NCBI GenBank assembly: GCA_022614805.1
Contig: JAKEHY010000038.1
Coordinates: 252,270 to 316,269, forward strand
Direction: 5' to 3'
DNA from: Candidatus Zixiibacteriota bacterium
GTDB taxonomy: Bacteria > Zixibacteria > MSB-5A5 > DSPP01
Length of the DNA stretch: 64,000 nucleotides
The translations under genes were made by a program, and so were the position numbers. Positions 38,672-46,939 of this stretch are shown here, one piece after another; the first letter of the stretch is position 1, and each line of letters opens with the position of its first letter. The notes under the pieces were generated by a model. That model was not told the origin of the DNA. It worked only from the letters and a program-made list of their open reading frames with translations, and did not search any database.

Positions 38672-39712
38672 ATGGGCAGGTTCAAAAATCTAAGTAAGGC
38701 GGGACTGTTTTTCGGAGCGGTGCTGCTTGTCGCCTTTTCACTTCTCTGGGTCGCTTGCAGTGAAAAACAACCGAGCGTAACCGCGCCGGAGCAAACCACC
38801 GTGCAATCCGTTCCGAATTTGGCTAGGGCGGCGGCTGTTCAAAGAAGCCATACCGAGCGCTTGATGGACATCGATGGGGTGGAAGGGGTAGGGTTGGGGC
38901 TTTCGTCCAGCGGCAAAACAGCCATCAAAGTTTTCACCTCGAAACCGAATGTGGCCGGACTTCCCAAGGAAATGGACGGTCTGCCGGTGGAAGCGGAACT
39001 CACGGGCAAATTTTTCGCCTTTGCCGCCCCTCTTACCGGCCGCTACCGGCCGGTGCCGATTGGAGTTTCGGTCGCCAGCAACTCCTTCTGCGCGGCCGGC
39101 ACCATTGGCTGCATCGTGGAACGGGCGAACAAAAAGTACATCTTGAGCAACAATCACGTTTTGGCGCGCGAAAATCTGGCTTCCATCGGCGAGGATATCG
39201 TCCAGCCCGGCCGCTACGACAACAAGCCGATATGCGCCAACCACCTCGAGACAGACAAGGTGGCCGACCTGTCCGATTTCGTTCCGCTCAAATTCGATGG
39301 TTCAGACAATCTGGTGGACGCCGCCATCGGGGAGCTTTCTACTTCCGATTTCACCTGCGCCACACTGCCCCAATTTTACGGCCTGCCGGGTTCCACTCCG
39401 GTGGAGGCCACGCTCGGTTTGCCGGTCAAAAAAGTCGGCCGCACCAGCGTCTTGACCACCGGCACTGTGATTGCCGTCAACGCCACCGTCAACGTCAACT
39501 ACGGCGCACCCGGGGTGGCCCGCTTCGTCGGCCAAATTGTAACCTCCCGGCATTTCATCAAATCGGGCGACTCCGGTTCCTTGATGGTAACGGACGACGC
39601 CAACAATGACCCGGTCGGCCTGCTTTTCGCCGGGACGAGTGACGGAATTGCCATCGCCAACCCGATTGACGAGGTGCTGAAAGCTTTCCACGTCTCCATC
39701 TGCGGCGACTGA
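38672..39712 (+). CDS. Lipoprotein with trypsin-like serine protease domain
   Basis: 346 residues. The signal ends LLWVACSE, giving a lipid-modified Cys29. Residues ~130-340 have a chymotrypsin-fold triad in order: His162 in SNNHVLA, Asp216 in VDAAIGEL and Ser301 in SGDSGSLM, with Gly299/Asp300 preceding the Ser as in active S1 enzymes. Before it lies a ~70-residue segment (DIDGVEGVGLGLSSSGKTAIKVF) of the kind that often precedes NAL1-like bacterial proteases. It should act in the periplasm or on the cell surface. Four Cys within the domain could form disulfides. It has its own promoter and terminator, so it is a single-gene unit. Confidence 0.75.
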   Translation: MGRFKNLSKAGLFFGAVLLVAFSLLWVACSEKQPSVTAPEQTTVQSVPNLARAAAVQRSHTERLMDIDGVEGVGLGLSSSGKTAIKVFTSKPNVAGLPKEMDGLPVEAELTGKFFAFAAPLTGRYRPVPIGVSVASNSFCAAGTIGCIVERANKKYILSNNHVLARENLASIGEDIVQPGRYDNKPICANHLETDKVADLSDFVPLKFDGSDNLVDAAIGELSTSDFTCATLPQFYGLPGSTPVEATLGLPVKKVGRTSVLTTGTVIAVNATVNVNYGAPGVARFVGQIVTSRHFIKSGDSGSLMVTDDANNDPVGLLFAGTSDGIAIANPIDEVLKAFHVSICGD

Positions 39713-39724
39713 ACGGTTTTAGCT

Positions 39725-39753
39725 AAAAAGCGGGCCGTACGGCCCGCTTTTTT
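39725..39753. terminator. Bidirectional intrinsic terminator
   Basis: AAAAAGCGGGCC (39725-39736), loop GTAC, GGCCCGCTTTTT (39741-39752). T-runs on both strands end the protease gene and the converging SIS-domain gene. Confidence 0.92.
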
Positions 39754-39758
39754 ATTGC

Positions 39759-40847
39759 CTACAGCTCAAACGCCTGCGAGGCCTTTTGGTAAAGGGGCTG
39801 GTCCTTGCGGTTTTTGTCCGGATTGTTCCCCAGCTTGAGGGCCAGATAATAGGCGAAAAACTGTAAGGGTTCGACGTAAACCGGCGGTGTGAGTTGTTCC
39901 GGCATCCGCGGGAGAAAGAAAACTTCTTCCGCACTGGTCGATATGCTTCCCTCTTCGGTCAAAAGCACCGTTGTCGCACCGATTTCCTTCATCGCACTCA
40001 TTGCCTGCAGGCAGCGTTCTTTTCCGGCGCCCCAGGGAGCGATGAAAAAGGCCACCGCTCCCGGTCCGAGCGAAACCCAGGGGCCGTGCAAGAACTGCTC
40101 GACTTCATATCCGGCCGCCAAAAGGAAGGTCGTCTCCTGCATTTTCAAGGCGGCCTCGTAGGCGGTGTTCATATTCGGCCCGTAGGAGACAAAGACAAAC
40201 TGTTTCCGGTCAGCCAAGCGCTCGGCCAGCTCTTTGGCTTGTTGCTCCAAGCCAAGCGTTGACTTCAAAAGTTCCGGCAGCTTTTCGGAAGTCTCGGCCG
40301 TTTTGGCCGCAAGGCCAAGCTTTTGCGCCGTCGCCTCCGCCAATTGCAAAAGAACGGCCAAAGCGGTCACGTAGCTCACCGTATGGGCGGAGGAAAGCTC
40401 CTGATAGCTGGTCAAAAGAACGTGTTCCCCCAAAGTCACTTCCTTTTGCGGATTTTTGCCGGTGACCGAAAGGGAGGCGGCCCCCTTCTCCTTTGCCATT
40501 TTGGTGGCCCGCTCGGAAAAGGTTTTCCAGCCCCGGTGGGTCACGATGATTACCGCCGTTTCCTTGTCCAACTTGGGAGGTGCGTTCACGAATTCGAAGG
40601 AGTGAATGAACTGCGCATCCAGCTTGCTTCCGCAGAGCTGGCGGAAAAAGTATTCCCCACCCATCGCCGCATGGGAGGAGGTGCCGATGCCGACCAGATA
40701 AACTTTCTTCTTTTTGCTCAAGGCCTCCGCGGCGCTGGCGCTCTTCGGCTTGTTTTCCGCCAATGCTCCCGCCACCTCATCGGGCTGGGAAAGAACCGAA
40801 TCGTACATATAGAACGGATGGGTTTTGCGAAGCTCGGTTGCGCTCAT
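39759..40847 (-). CDS. SIS-domain sugar isomerase/deaminase-like protein
   Basis: 362 residues from ATG 40847 (AAAGGAGAAA upstream). Two SIS domains: the first with VGIGTSSHAAMGGEYFF and VTHRGWKTFSE, the second with FVSYGPNMNTAYEAALKMQETT and EVEQFLHGPW. The pattern is that of the isomerase half of GlmS and of AgaS/FrlB-type deglycases; there is no glutaminase domain. It should act on a phosphorylated amino sugar or aldose, exact substrate unknown. It is divergent from the dehydrogenase E1 genes. Confidence 0.8.
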   Translation of the reverse strand: MSATELRKTHPFYMYDSVLSQPDEVAGALAENKPKSASAAEALSKKKKVYLVGIGTSSHAAMGGEYFFRQLCGSKLDAQFIHSFEFVNAPPKLDKETAVIIVTHRGWKTFSERATKMAKEKGAASLSVTGKNPQKEVTLGEHVLLTSYQELSSAHTVSYVTALAVLLQLAEATAQKLGLAAKTAETSEKLPELLKSTLGLEQQAKELAERLADRKQFVFVSYGPNMNTAYEAALKMQETTFLLAAGYEVEQFLHGPWVSLGPGAVAFFIAPWGAGKERCLQAMSAMKEIGATTVLLTEEGSISTSAEEVFFLPRMPEQLTPPVYVEPLQFFAYYLALKLGNNPDKNRKDQPLYQKASQAFEL

Positions 40848-40998
40848 CAGTTTCTCCTTTCGTGCCTCCGCACAGCAAGGGAAGCTAATCGGTCGCCCCG
40901 GAGGATACAACAGAAATTTTTGCCGCCGGTTCAGAAGACCCGTCCGGTTGCAACCGCTTATGGAACGTCCGGTTAGCGTTCGCGCCGTATAAAAACTC

Positions 40999-41073
40999 TT
41001 GCCTGTCCGGCGTATGGATTTTATATTGGAAGCTTGTTTACCAAAGGCCGCAGCTTTGGCGGCGGCCTTTTTT
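40999..41073 (+). promoter_or_regulatory. Promoter and terminator-like leader hairpin of the E1 operon
   Basis: TTGCCT (40999-41004), 17 bases, TATATT (41022-41027). About 15 bases after the -10, AAAGGCCGC (41043-41051) pairs with GCGGCCTTT (41062-41070) and runs into six T (41068-41073), 25 bases before ATG 41099. A terminator inside the leader implies that most transcripts could stop unless something prevents the hairpin. Confidence 0.55.
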
Positions 41074-41098
41074 ACGGAATAGTCTAGTAAGGAGCCGA

Positions 41099-42133
41099 AT
41101 GAAAGTCGCTTACGAAAAACCTAAAGTAGAAAAAACGATAAAATCCGATTTGGAACTGACCAACGAGGAAAAAAAGGAGCTGTACGCCCTGGTTTTAAAG
41201 TCGCGGATGTTCGACGAGCGCTTCCGCAAGCTGTTCCGGGCCGGGCGGTTCGCCGGCACCTATTTTTCCGGCGTGGGGCAGGAAGCGACCGCGGTGGTCC
41301 CCTGCTACAAGCTTTTGCCCCAGGATTTCGTCGGCCCCTCCCACCGGGAGCTGGGCTGCTCGATTGCCCGCATGCCGCTTAGGCAAATCGCCGCCCAGAT
41401 TTACGCCCGTTCCCACTCGCCGGACAAGGGGAAATCGCATCCCTGCAGCTACGGCTACAAACCGTCCAACATCATCACCCCCGCTTTCACCATCGGGGCG
41501 CAGGCGGTTTTGGCCACGGGCGTGGCTTTGGCCTTCAAGATTCGCAAAGAACCGTACGTGGCCTTGAGCTTCGTGGGGGAAGGGGCAACCGCCCACGGGC
41601 CTTGGTATGAAGCCGTCAATTTTTCGGCCGTGCACAAGCTCCCCAACGTTTTCGTCGTGCAGAACAACCTCTGGGGGGAATCGGTGCATGCCCGGCTGGT
41701 GGCCGCTTTCGAGGACTTCTCCCACCGGGCCGAAGGGGTGGGAATGTTCGGCGTTTCCATCGACGGCAATGACGTGTTGAAGGTCTGGGAAACGGTCGCT
41801 TCCGCCATCGCCCGCGCCCGCCACGGGGAAGGCCCCACCCTCATCGAAATGAAGACCTACCGCTGGTACGGGCATTCCGAAATCGACCCGGCCGACTACC
41901 GGCAGCCGGAAGAGGTGGAATTCTGGAAGAAGAAAGACCCGATCGCCCGCTATGAAAAGTATCTTTTGGACAACAGGTTGCTCTCCCCCGAGGAAAAGAA
42001 GCGAATCGAAGCGAAGCTCGAAGCGGAAATCGAAGAGGCGGTGGAATACGCCGAGGGGGGGGAGTACGCACCGGCGGAGTGGGCCCTGGAGGACGTTTAC
42101 GCCGACTTTAAAGTCGAAGCACCCGACCGCTAA
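41099..42133 (+). CDS. 2-oxoacid dehydrogenase E1 alpha subunit, copy 1
   Basis: 344 residues. It decarboxylates a 2-oxoacid with thiamine diphosphate together with E1 beta. The ThDP motif is VGEG (Glu rather than Asp, as in branched-chain-type E1) ending in VVQNNLWGES; RWYGHSEIDPADYR is the phosphorylation-loop/ThDP region. AAGGAG precedes the ATG. The substrate is more likely a branched-chain oxoacid or pyruvate than 2-oxoglutarate. It is followed by a close copy of itself (42174) and E1 beta; E2 is not local. Confidence 0.85.
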   Translation: MKVAYEKPKVEKTIKSDLELTNEEKKELYALVLKSRMFDERFRKLFRAGRFAGTYFSGVGQEATAVVPCYKLLPQDFVGPSHRELGCSIARMPLRQIAAQIYARSHSPDKGKSHPCSYGYKPSNIITPAFTIGAQAVLATGVALAFKIRKEPYVALSFVGEGATAHGPWYEAVNFSAVHKLPNVFVVQNNLWGESVHARLVAAFEDFSHRAEGVGMFGVSIDGNDVLKVWETVASAIARARHGEGPTLIEMKTYRWYGHSEIDPADYRQPEEVEFWKKKDPIARYEKYLLDNRLLSPEEKKRIEAKLEAEIEEAVEYAEGGEYAPAEWALEDVYADFKVEAPDR

Positions 42134-42173
42134 AAAACCGGTTGGAAAACCGAAAACCCACCATTCCGGTTCT

Positions 42174-43205
42174 ATGAAAGTGGCTTATGAGAAACCCCCA
42201 TCGGAAACCCCCTCGGAGTTCGGGCTTTCCCCCAAGGAGAAAAAGGAGTTGTATTACCTGCTTTTGAAGTGCCGGATGTTTGACGAACGGTTCCGCAAAC
42301 TTTTCCGGGCCGGGCGCTTTGCCGGCACCTACTTTTCCGCCGTCGGCCAGGAGGCCACCACGGTGGTACCGAGCTACAAGCTTTTGCCCCAGGATTTCAT
42401 CGGGCCGGCCCATCGGGAGCTGGGCTGCAACATCGTCCGCTCCCCGTTGAAAGTCATCGCCGCCCAGATTTACGCCCGCGCCAACTCGCCGGACAAAGGT
42501 CTATCCCACCCCTGCCATTACGGCTACAAACCTGCCAACATCATCACCCCCGCCTCCACCGTCGCCGGCCAGAGCGTTCTGGCGGTCGGCGTGGCTTTGG
42601 CCTATAAAATTCGCAAGGAGCCGTACGTGGCTTTGGCTTTCGTTGGCGAGGGGGGAACGGCGATGGGACCCTGGTATGAGGCGGTCAACTTTGCGGCCGT
42701 GCACAAGCTGCCCGTTGTTTTCATCGTGCAGAACAATTTATGGGGGGAATCGGTGCCGGCCCGGCTGGTCGGCGCTTTTGAAGATTTCTCTCACCGGGCG
42801 GACGGCGTCGGAATGCCGGGAGTTTCCATCGACGGCAACGACGTTTTGAAAGTCTGGGAGACGACGGCGCCGGCCGTCGCCCGCGCCCGGAGGGGGGAGG
42901 GGCCGACCTTGATCGAAATGAAAACCTACCGCTGGTACGGGCATTCCGAAATCGACCCGGCTGACTATCGCCCGAAAGAGGAAGTGGAATACTGGAAGAA
43001 GCGGGACCCGATTCCGGCCTATGAAAAGTATCTGATGGGCAACAAAAAACTGACGCTGGAAGAGAAGAAACAAATCGAAGAAAAAATCGACAAGGAAATC
43101 GACGAGGCGGTCGAGTTTGCCGAGGCGGCCGACTACGGCCCGGTGGAATGGGTTCTGGGAGACGTTTACGCCGATTTCAAGGCGGATGCGCCGGACCGTC
43201 CTTAA
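42174..43205 (+). CDS. 2-oxoacid dehydrogenase E1 alpha subunit, copy 2
   Basis: 343 residues. It is largely identical to copy 1 over long stretches (RMFDERFRKLFRAGRFAGTY, YKLLPQDF, RKEPYVAL, YRWYGHSEIDPADYR), with differences mainly at the N-terminus and in loops. ThDP residues (VGEG, VQNN) are intact in both copies. It starts 40 bases after copy 1 and ends 21 bases before E1 beta. Either two substrate-specific alpha chains share one beta chain or one copy is redundant. Confidence 0.85.
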   Translation: MKVAYEKPPSETPSEFGLSPKEKKELYYLLLKCRMFDERFRKLFRAGRFAGTYFSAVGQEATTVVPSYKLLPQDFIGPAHRELGCNIVRSPLKVIAAQIYARANSPDKGLSHPCHYGYKPANIITPASTVAGQSVLAVGVALAYKIRKEPYVALAFVGEGGTAMGPWYEAVNFAAVHKLPVVFIVQNNLWGESVPARLVGAFEDFSHRADGVGMPGVSIDGNDVLKVWETTAPAVARARRGEGPTLIEMKTYRWYGHSEIDPADYRPKEEVEYWKKRDPIPAYEKYLMGNKKLTLEEKKQIEEKIDKEIDEAVEFAEAADYGPVEWVLGDVYADFKADAPDRP

Positions 43206-43226
43206 AATAGTTCAAAAGGAGAGAGA

Positions 43227-44213
43227 ATGGGCAGAGTAATCACGTACATTGATGCCATAACCGAAGCCTTGGACCAGGAAATGGCCCGCGACGAGCGGGT
43301 GTTTTTAATCGGCGAGGATATCGGGTTGTACGGCGGCGTTTTCAAGGCTACCAAAGGGCTGCAAAAAAAATACGGCGAATACCGGGTCATCGATTCGCCC
43401 ATTTCGGAGAACCTGATCGTCGGCGCGGGGATCGGCTCGGCCTTGGTCGGGATGCGTCCGGTGCCGGAAATCCAGTTTGCCGACTTCGTTTCCCCGGCGA
43501 TGGACCAGATTGTCCAGCAGGCGGCCAAAATCCGCTACCGCACCGGGGGGGCTTGGAGCGTGCCTTTGGTCGTGCGCATCTGCTGCGGCGGCGACGTCGG
43601 CGGCGGATTGTATCACTCGCAAATGAACGAGGCCTGGTTTGTCCACTGCCCCGGTTTGAAGGTCGTAATGCCCTCCAATCCCCACGACGCCAAAGGGCTG
43701 CTTTTGGCCGCTATTCGCGACCCCGACCCGGTGCTTTATTTCGAGCACAAGCGGCTGTACCGCTCGGTAAAAGGGGAAGTGCCGGAAGGGGACTATACGG
43801 TTCCCATCGGCCCGGCGGAAGTGAAAAAAACCGGCAAGGACATAACCATCGTTGCCTACGCTTTGATGCTGGTCTGGGGGATGGAGGCGGCGGAGAAGCT
43901 GGAAAAAGAGGGGATTTCCTGCGAAGTCATCGACTTGAAAACACTTCTGCCGATTGACAAAAAAACCATTTTGGAATCGGTTAAAAAAACCGGCAAGGCG
44001 CTTTTGCTTCAGGAGGCGCCGAAAACGGCCGGGGTGATGGCGGAAATTTCCGCCATCATCACGGAGGAGGTCTTCGACTATTTGGACGCCCCGGTAATGC
44101 GGCTGGCCGGGCTGGACGTTCCCCCCATTCCGTTTGCCCCGCCATACGAGAAATTTTACCTGCCGACGGTGGACCGGATAATGAAAAAAGCCCGGCAGTT
44201 GAAGGCGTATTAA
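43227..44213 (+). CDS. 2-oxoacid dehydrogenase E1 beta subunit
   Basis: 328 residues. It pairs with E1 alpha in an alpha2beta2 enzyme. VFLIGEDIGLYGGVFKAT, SPISENLIVGAGIG, the ThDP-contacting ADFVSPAMDQI and the C-terminal transketolase part (DLKTLLPIDKKTILES, FAPPYEKFYLP) are present. AAAGGAGAG precedes the ATG. The E3 candidate is lpdA at 3604. Confidence 0.92.
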   Translation: MGRVITYIDAITEALDQEMARDERVFLIGEDIGLYGGVFKATKGLQKKYGEYRVIDSPISENLIVGAGIGSALVGMRPVPEIQFADFVSPAMDQIVQQAAKIRYRTGGAWSVPLVVRICCGGDVGGGLYHSQMNEAWFVHCPGLKVVMPSNPHDAKGLLLAAIRDPDPVLYFEHKRLYRSVKGEVPEGDYTVPIGPAEVKKTGKDITIVAYALMLVWGMEAAEKLEKEGISCEVIDLKTLLPIDKKTILESVKKTGKALLLQEAPKTAGVMAEISAIITEEVFDYLDAPVMRLAGLDVPPIPFAPPYEKFYLPTVDRIMKKARQLKAY

Positions 44214-44234
44214 ACGTTTAAGCGGATTTATCAT

Positions 44235-44276
44235 AGGCCGGACTTCAGTCCGGCAACGGCGCTGAAAATGCCGCCT
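44235..44276 (+). repeat. REP-like double hairpin, copy 1
   Basis: GCCGGACTTCAGTCCGGC (44237-44254) and the following CGGCGC...GCCG hairpin (to 44273) match, in opposite orientation, the element at 48573-48618. Confidence 0.65.
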
Positions 44277-44330
44277 GCGGTTAAATGCCCGGGTGTTTAA
44301 TTTCTCCGTGCCAAATGCATTTTTTGGGCG

Positions 44331-44336
44331 TATAAT
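44331..44336 (+). promoter_or_regulatory. -10 element TATAAT close to the bamA start
   Basis: A perfect TATAAT ends nine bases before GTG 44346; GTGCCA (44308-44313) lies 17 bases upstream. With no ribosome site between, the message could be leaderless. Confidence 0.45.
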
Positions 44337-44345
44337 TACTTGGCT

Positions 44346-46742
44346 GTGAGGACAAAAGCACTTTTCTCAATAGGGCTGGCAACCGCTTGCAGTTGGTTTT
44401 TTTCTTTCGTTCCTCTTCCCGCACAATCATCCGGCTCTTCCGGTTCCACGGCAGCCGAAAAGCCGGTTTTGTCCATTCGTATCGTGGGGGCCACCAGCGC
44501 CGACCCGACTTTGGTGCGCAATGTCTCCGGCCTTCAAGTCGGTCGAAATTTGACCCCCGATGGCGTGCAGGCCGCCATTCGCCAGATTTATGCTTTGGGG
44601 CTTTTCAAAGATGTAGAGGTCAAAGCCGTCCCGCAGGCGAGGGGATTGGAGGTTCTCATTCAGGTTCAGGAATTCCCCCGCGTGGAACGGGTGGAAGTGA
44701 ACGGAACCCGACAGGTCAAGCGGGAGGACGTTTTTGCCAAATTGACCCTCGCTTCCGGCGGGGTTTCCAATCCGGCCGTCCTGCAGGAAAACGTTGGACT
44801 TTTACAGGAGTTGTATCAGTCCAAAGGGTTCTTTTTAGCCCAAATCGAAGCCAAATCCAAACCCGGTTCCAAGCCGGATGTCGAAATCGTCGAGTTTAAC
44901 ATCCGCGAAGGGGAGAAAGTGAAAATCAAAGAGGTCTTTTGCGAAGGGGTTACCCTTTTCTCCCCCGGCAAAATCGCCAAGTGGATGAAATCCAAACCGA
45001 AAAAGGAGGAACTGGTGGCCCGCTCTTCCGACCCCCTGCGGGACCGGCTGGAGACCAACAAAGAGAAGGTGGTCGAGGAGTACAAAAAGAAAGGGTATAT
45101 CAATGCCGTGGTCACCCGCGACTCGTTCTGGGTCGATTCCGGCCTGAAAAATATGTACGTCAAAATCTGGGTGGATGAAGGGAAGCAGTTCCATTTCGGC
45201 GACGTCAGTTTCTCCGGAAATACGCTCTACTCCGCGGGGCGCTTGAAGCAGGCCCTGGCGTTTGCAAAAGGGGACCTGTACAGTCAGGAGAAATACGACC
45301 GCACGATGAGCGAGCTTTACGGCGTTTACCAGGAGGTTGGCTACCTGTACGCCCGCATAGCCGACCAAATGGCCACCGTTGACACGCTCGTAAGCGTTTC
45401 CTACGAGATTTCCGAAGGGGTGCCGGCCAAAATCAACAAAATTCACATCGAGGGAAACACCAAAACCAAAGACAAAGTCATCCGCCGGGAGCTTCTGGTC
45501 AAGCCCGGCCAGACCTTCCGCCGCTCCCTTTTGCTCCGTTCCGTGCGGGAGTTGATGGTCTTGAACTACTTCGCCAAGGCGGAGCCGGATTACTCCGTCT
45601 TGGAAAACGGGGACGTCGATCTGATTTTCAAGGTGGAGGAAAAGCCGACCGGGCAGCTGCAGTTGGGGGGCGGCTACTCCGGACAGGATAAATTCGTTTT
45701 GACCCTCGGAGTCGGCATCCCCAACTTTATGGGGAACGGCCAGAGCGTGAGCGTAAACGCCGACGTCGGCGGCCGGCGGAAGTCGCTCTCGCTCTCCTTC
45801 ACCGAACCCTGGTTCCGGGACACGCCGACTCTGGTCGGCTTCGATATCTTCAACGTTGAACGCCAGTATTACGATGACTACACCGAACAGCGCACCGGCC
45901 TTTCCCTGCGGCTGGGCCGCCGGTTGCGCTGGCCGGACAATTTTTTCCGCGTCCTCTGGAACTACCGGTTGGAAGGGCTGCGCTATTACGAATTCGCTCC
46001 CGGCTTTTCGCTCTCCGGGCTCACCGACGTCGATTGGCCGCGCATCACCTCCTCCACCGGTGCGGCCATCACCCGCGATTCGCGCGATTTGGCCCAGTTT
46101 GCCACCCGCGGCTCCCTCGTCTCCTATGCGGTGGAATATGCCGGCGGGCCGCTCCAAGGGGATTACCAGTACCACAAGCATGTTTTTGAGGCCAGCAAGT
46201 TTCTGAAAACGCTCGGCAAGTTGGTGCTGGTGGCCAAGCTTAAAACCGGTGTTATCGACGGCCCCAAAGGAGACATTGGTATTCCGTATTCCGAGCGGTT
46301 TTCCCCGGGCGGCGTGGACCCGGATGGTATCATTCGCGGCTATATTGATGGTTCAATTGGACCAAGATACTCGATTGATTCCACGGCGGTGTATGACGAC
46401 TCGACCGGCGCTCTCCTCGGGCATGATTACTTTGGCGGCGGTCTGCGCCGGGGGCGCAGCGAATTGATTTATAACTTGGAACTGCAGTTTCCGGTTGTCA
46501 AAGAACAGGTTTATGCTTTGGCTTTTGCCGATGCCGGCAACGCCTGGCTGACCGGAACACAGCTGCATCCTTTTTCCGATTTAAAAAGCTCGGTTGGCTT
46601 TGGTTTCCGGGTCTCCGTTCCCGGTTTGGGAACGATTGGCTTTGATTTCGGCTACGGCTTTTCGACCATTCGGAACAGCCGCGGGCAGTATTTGGACGGG
46701 CGCAAGTGGCGGCCCCACTTCCAACTCGGCTCAACCTTTTAG
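44346..46742 (+). CDS. bamA: Outer-membrane protein assembly factor BamA
   Basis: About 798 residues from GTG 44346 (TTG 44340 is also in frame). It inserts beta-barrel proteins into the outer membrane. A signal peptide ends near LPAQSS. Five POTRA-type repeats are visible (IVGATSADPTLVRNVSGL; RVEVNGTRQVKREDVF; IKEVFCEGVTLFSPGKI; HFGDVSFSGNTLYSAGRL; INKIHIEGNTKTKDKVIRR). The Omp85 barrel from ~430 ends in a C-terminal Phe strand. It leads bamA-ompH-lpxD, the usual order in diderms. Confidence 0.96.
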   Translation: MRTKALFSIGLATACSWFFSFVPLPAQSSGSSGSTAAEKPVLSIRIVGATSADPTLVRNVSGLQVGRNLTPDGVQAAIRQIYALGLFKDVEVKAVPQARGLEVLIQVQEFPRVERVEVNGTRQVKREDVFAKLTLASGGVSNPAVLQENVGLLQELYQSKGFFLAQIEAKSKPGSKPDVEIVEFNIREGEKVKIKEVFCEGVTLFSPGKIAKWMKSKPKKEELVARSSDPLRDRLETNKEKVVEEYKKKGYINAVVTRDSFWVDSGLKNMYVKIWVDEGKQFHFGDVSFSGNTLYSAGRLKQALAFAKGDLYSQEKYDRTMSELYGVYQEVGYLYARIADQMATVDTLVSVSYEISEGVPAKINKIHIEGNTKTKDKVIRRELLVKPGQTFRRSLLLRSVRELMVLNYFAKAEPDYSVLENGDVDLIFKVEEKPTGQLQLGGGYSGQDKFVLTLGVGIPNFMGNGQSVSVNADVGGRRKSLSLSFTEPWFRDTPTLVGFDIFNVERQYYDDYTEQRTGLSLRLGRRLRWPDNFFRVLWNYRLEGLRYYEFAPGFSLSGLTDVDWPRITSSTGAAITRDSRDLAQFATRGSLVSYAVEYAGGPLQGDYQYHKHVFEASKFLKTLGKLVLVAKLKTGVIDGPKGDIGIPYSERFSPGGVDPDGIIRGYIDGSIGPRYSIDSTAVYDDSTGALLGHDYFGGGLRRGRSELIYNLELQFPVVKEQVYALAFADAGNAWLTGTQLHPFSDLKSSVGFGFRVSVPGLGTIGFDFGYGFSTIRNSRGQYLDGRKWRPHFQLGSTF

Positions 46743-46811
46743 GTTTTTGAAATTCGTTCCGGCCGCGATGGCCTAGACCGGTCGGCCTTTTAATGACAAA
46801 ACGAGAGTATG

Positions 46812-46848
46812 GTCATTCCAAGCGAGGCGAAGAATCCGGGTGGGGGGG
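46812..46848 (+). repeat. GTCATTCC-type dispersed repeat, copy 1
   Basis: GTCATTCCAAGCGAGGCGAA followed by GAATC and a G-rich tail; the copy at 62634-62700 has GTCATTCCGAGCG, then GAGGAATC and a G-rich tail. This kind of repeat is common between genes of several environmental phyla. Confidence 0.5.
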
Positions 46849-46883
46849 ATGGGTTTTGTCTCGGTCGTGACGTAACCCGAATC

Positions 46884-46912
46884 TTGCCTTTGCCGATGGC
46901 CCGGTTTATATA
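46884..46912 (+). promoter_or_regulatory. Promoter of ompH-lpxD
   Basis: TTGCCT (46884-46889), 17-base spacer, TATATA (46907-46912), 27 bases before ATG 46940. It gives ompH-lpxD transcription independent of bamA. Confidence 0.6.
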
Positions 46913-46939
46913 TATCTTCCTTATTCAAGGAGCGCATAG

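Noticed and set aside
44835-46181. Long open frame opposite bamA (448 codons)
   Set aside because: BamA on the other strand has full motifs; the antisense frame lacks any family pattern and is His/Gly/Val-rich as expected from codon bias.
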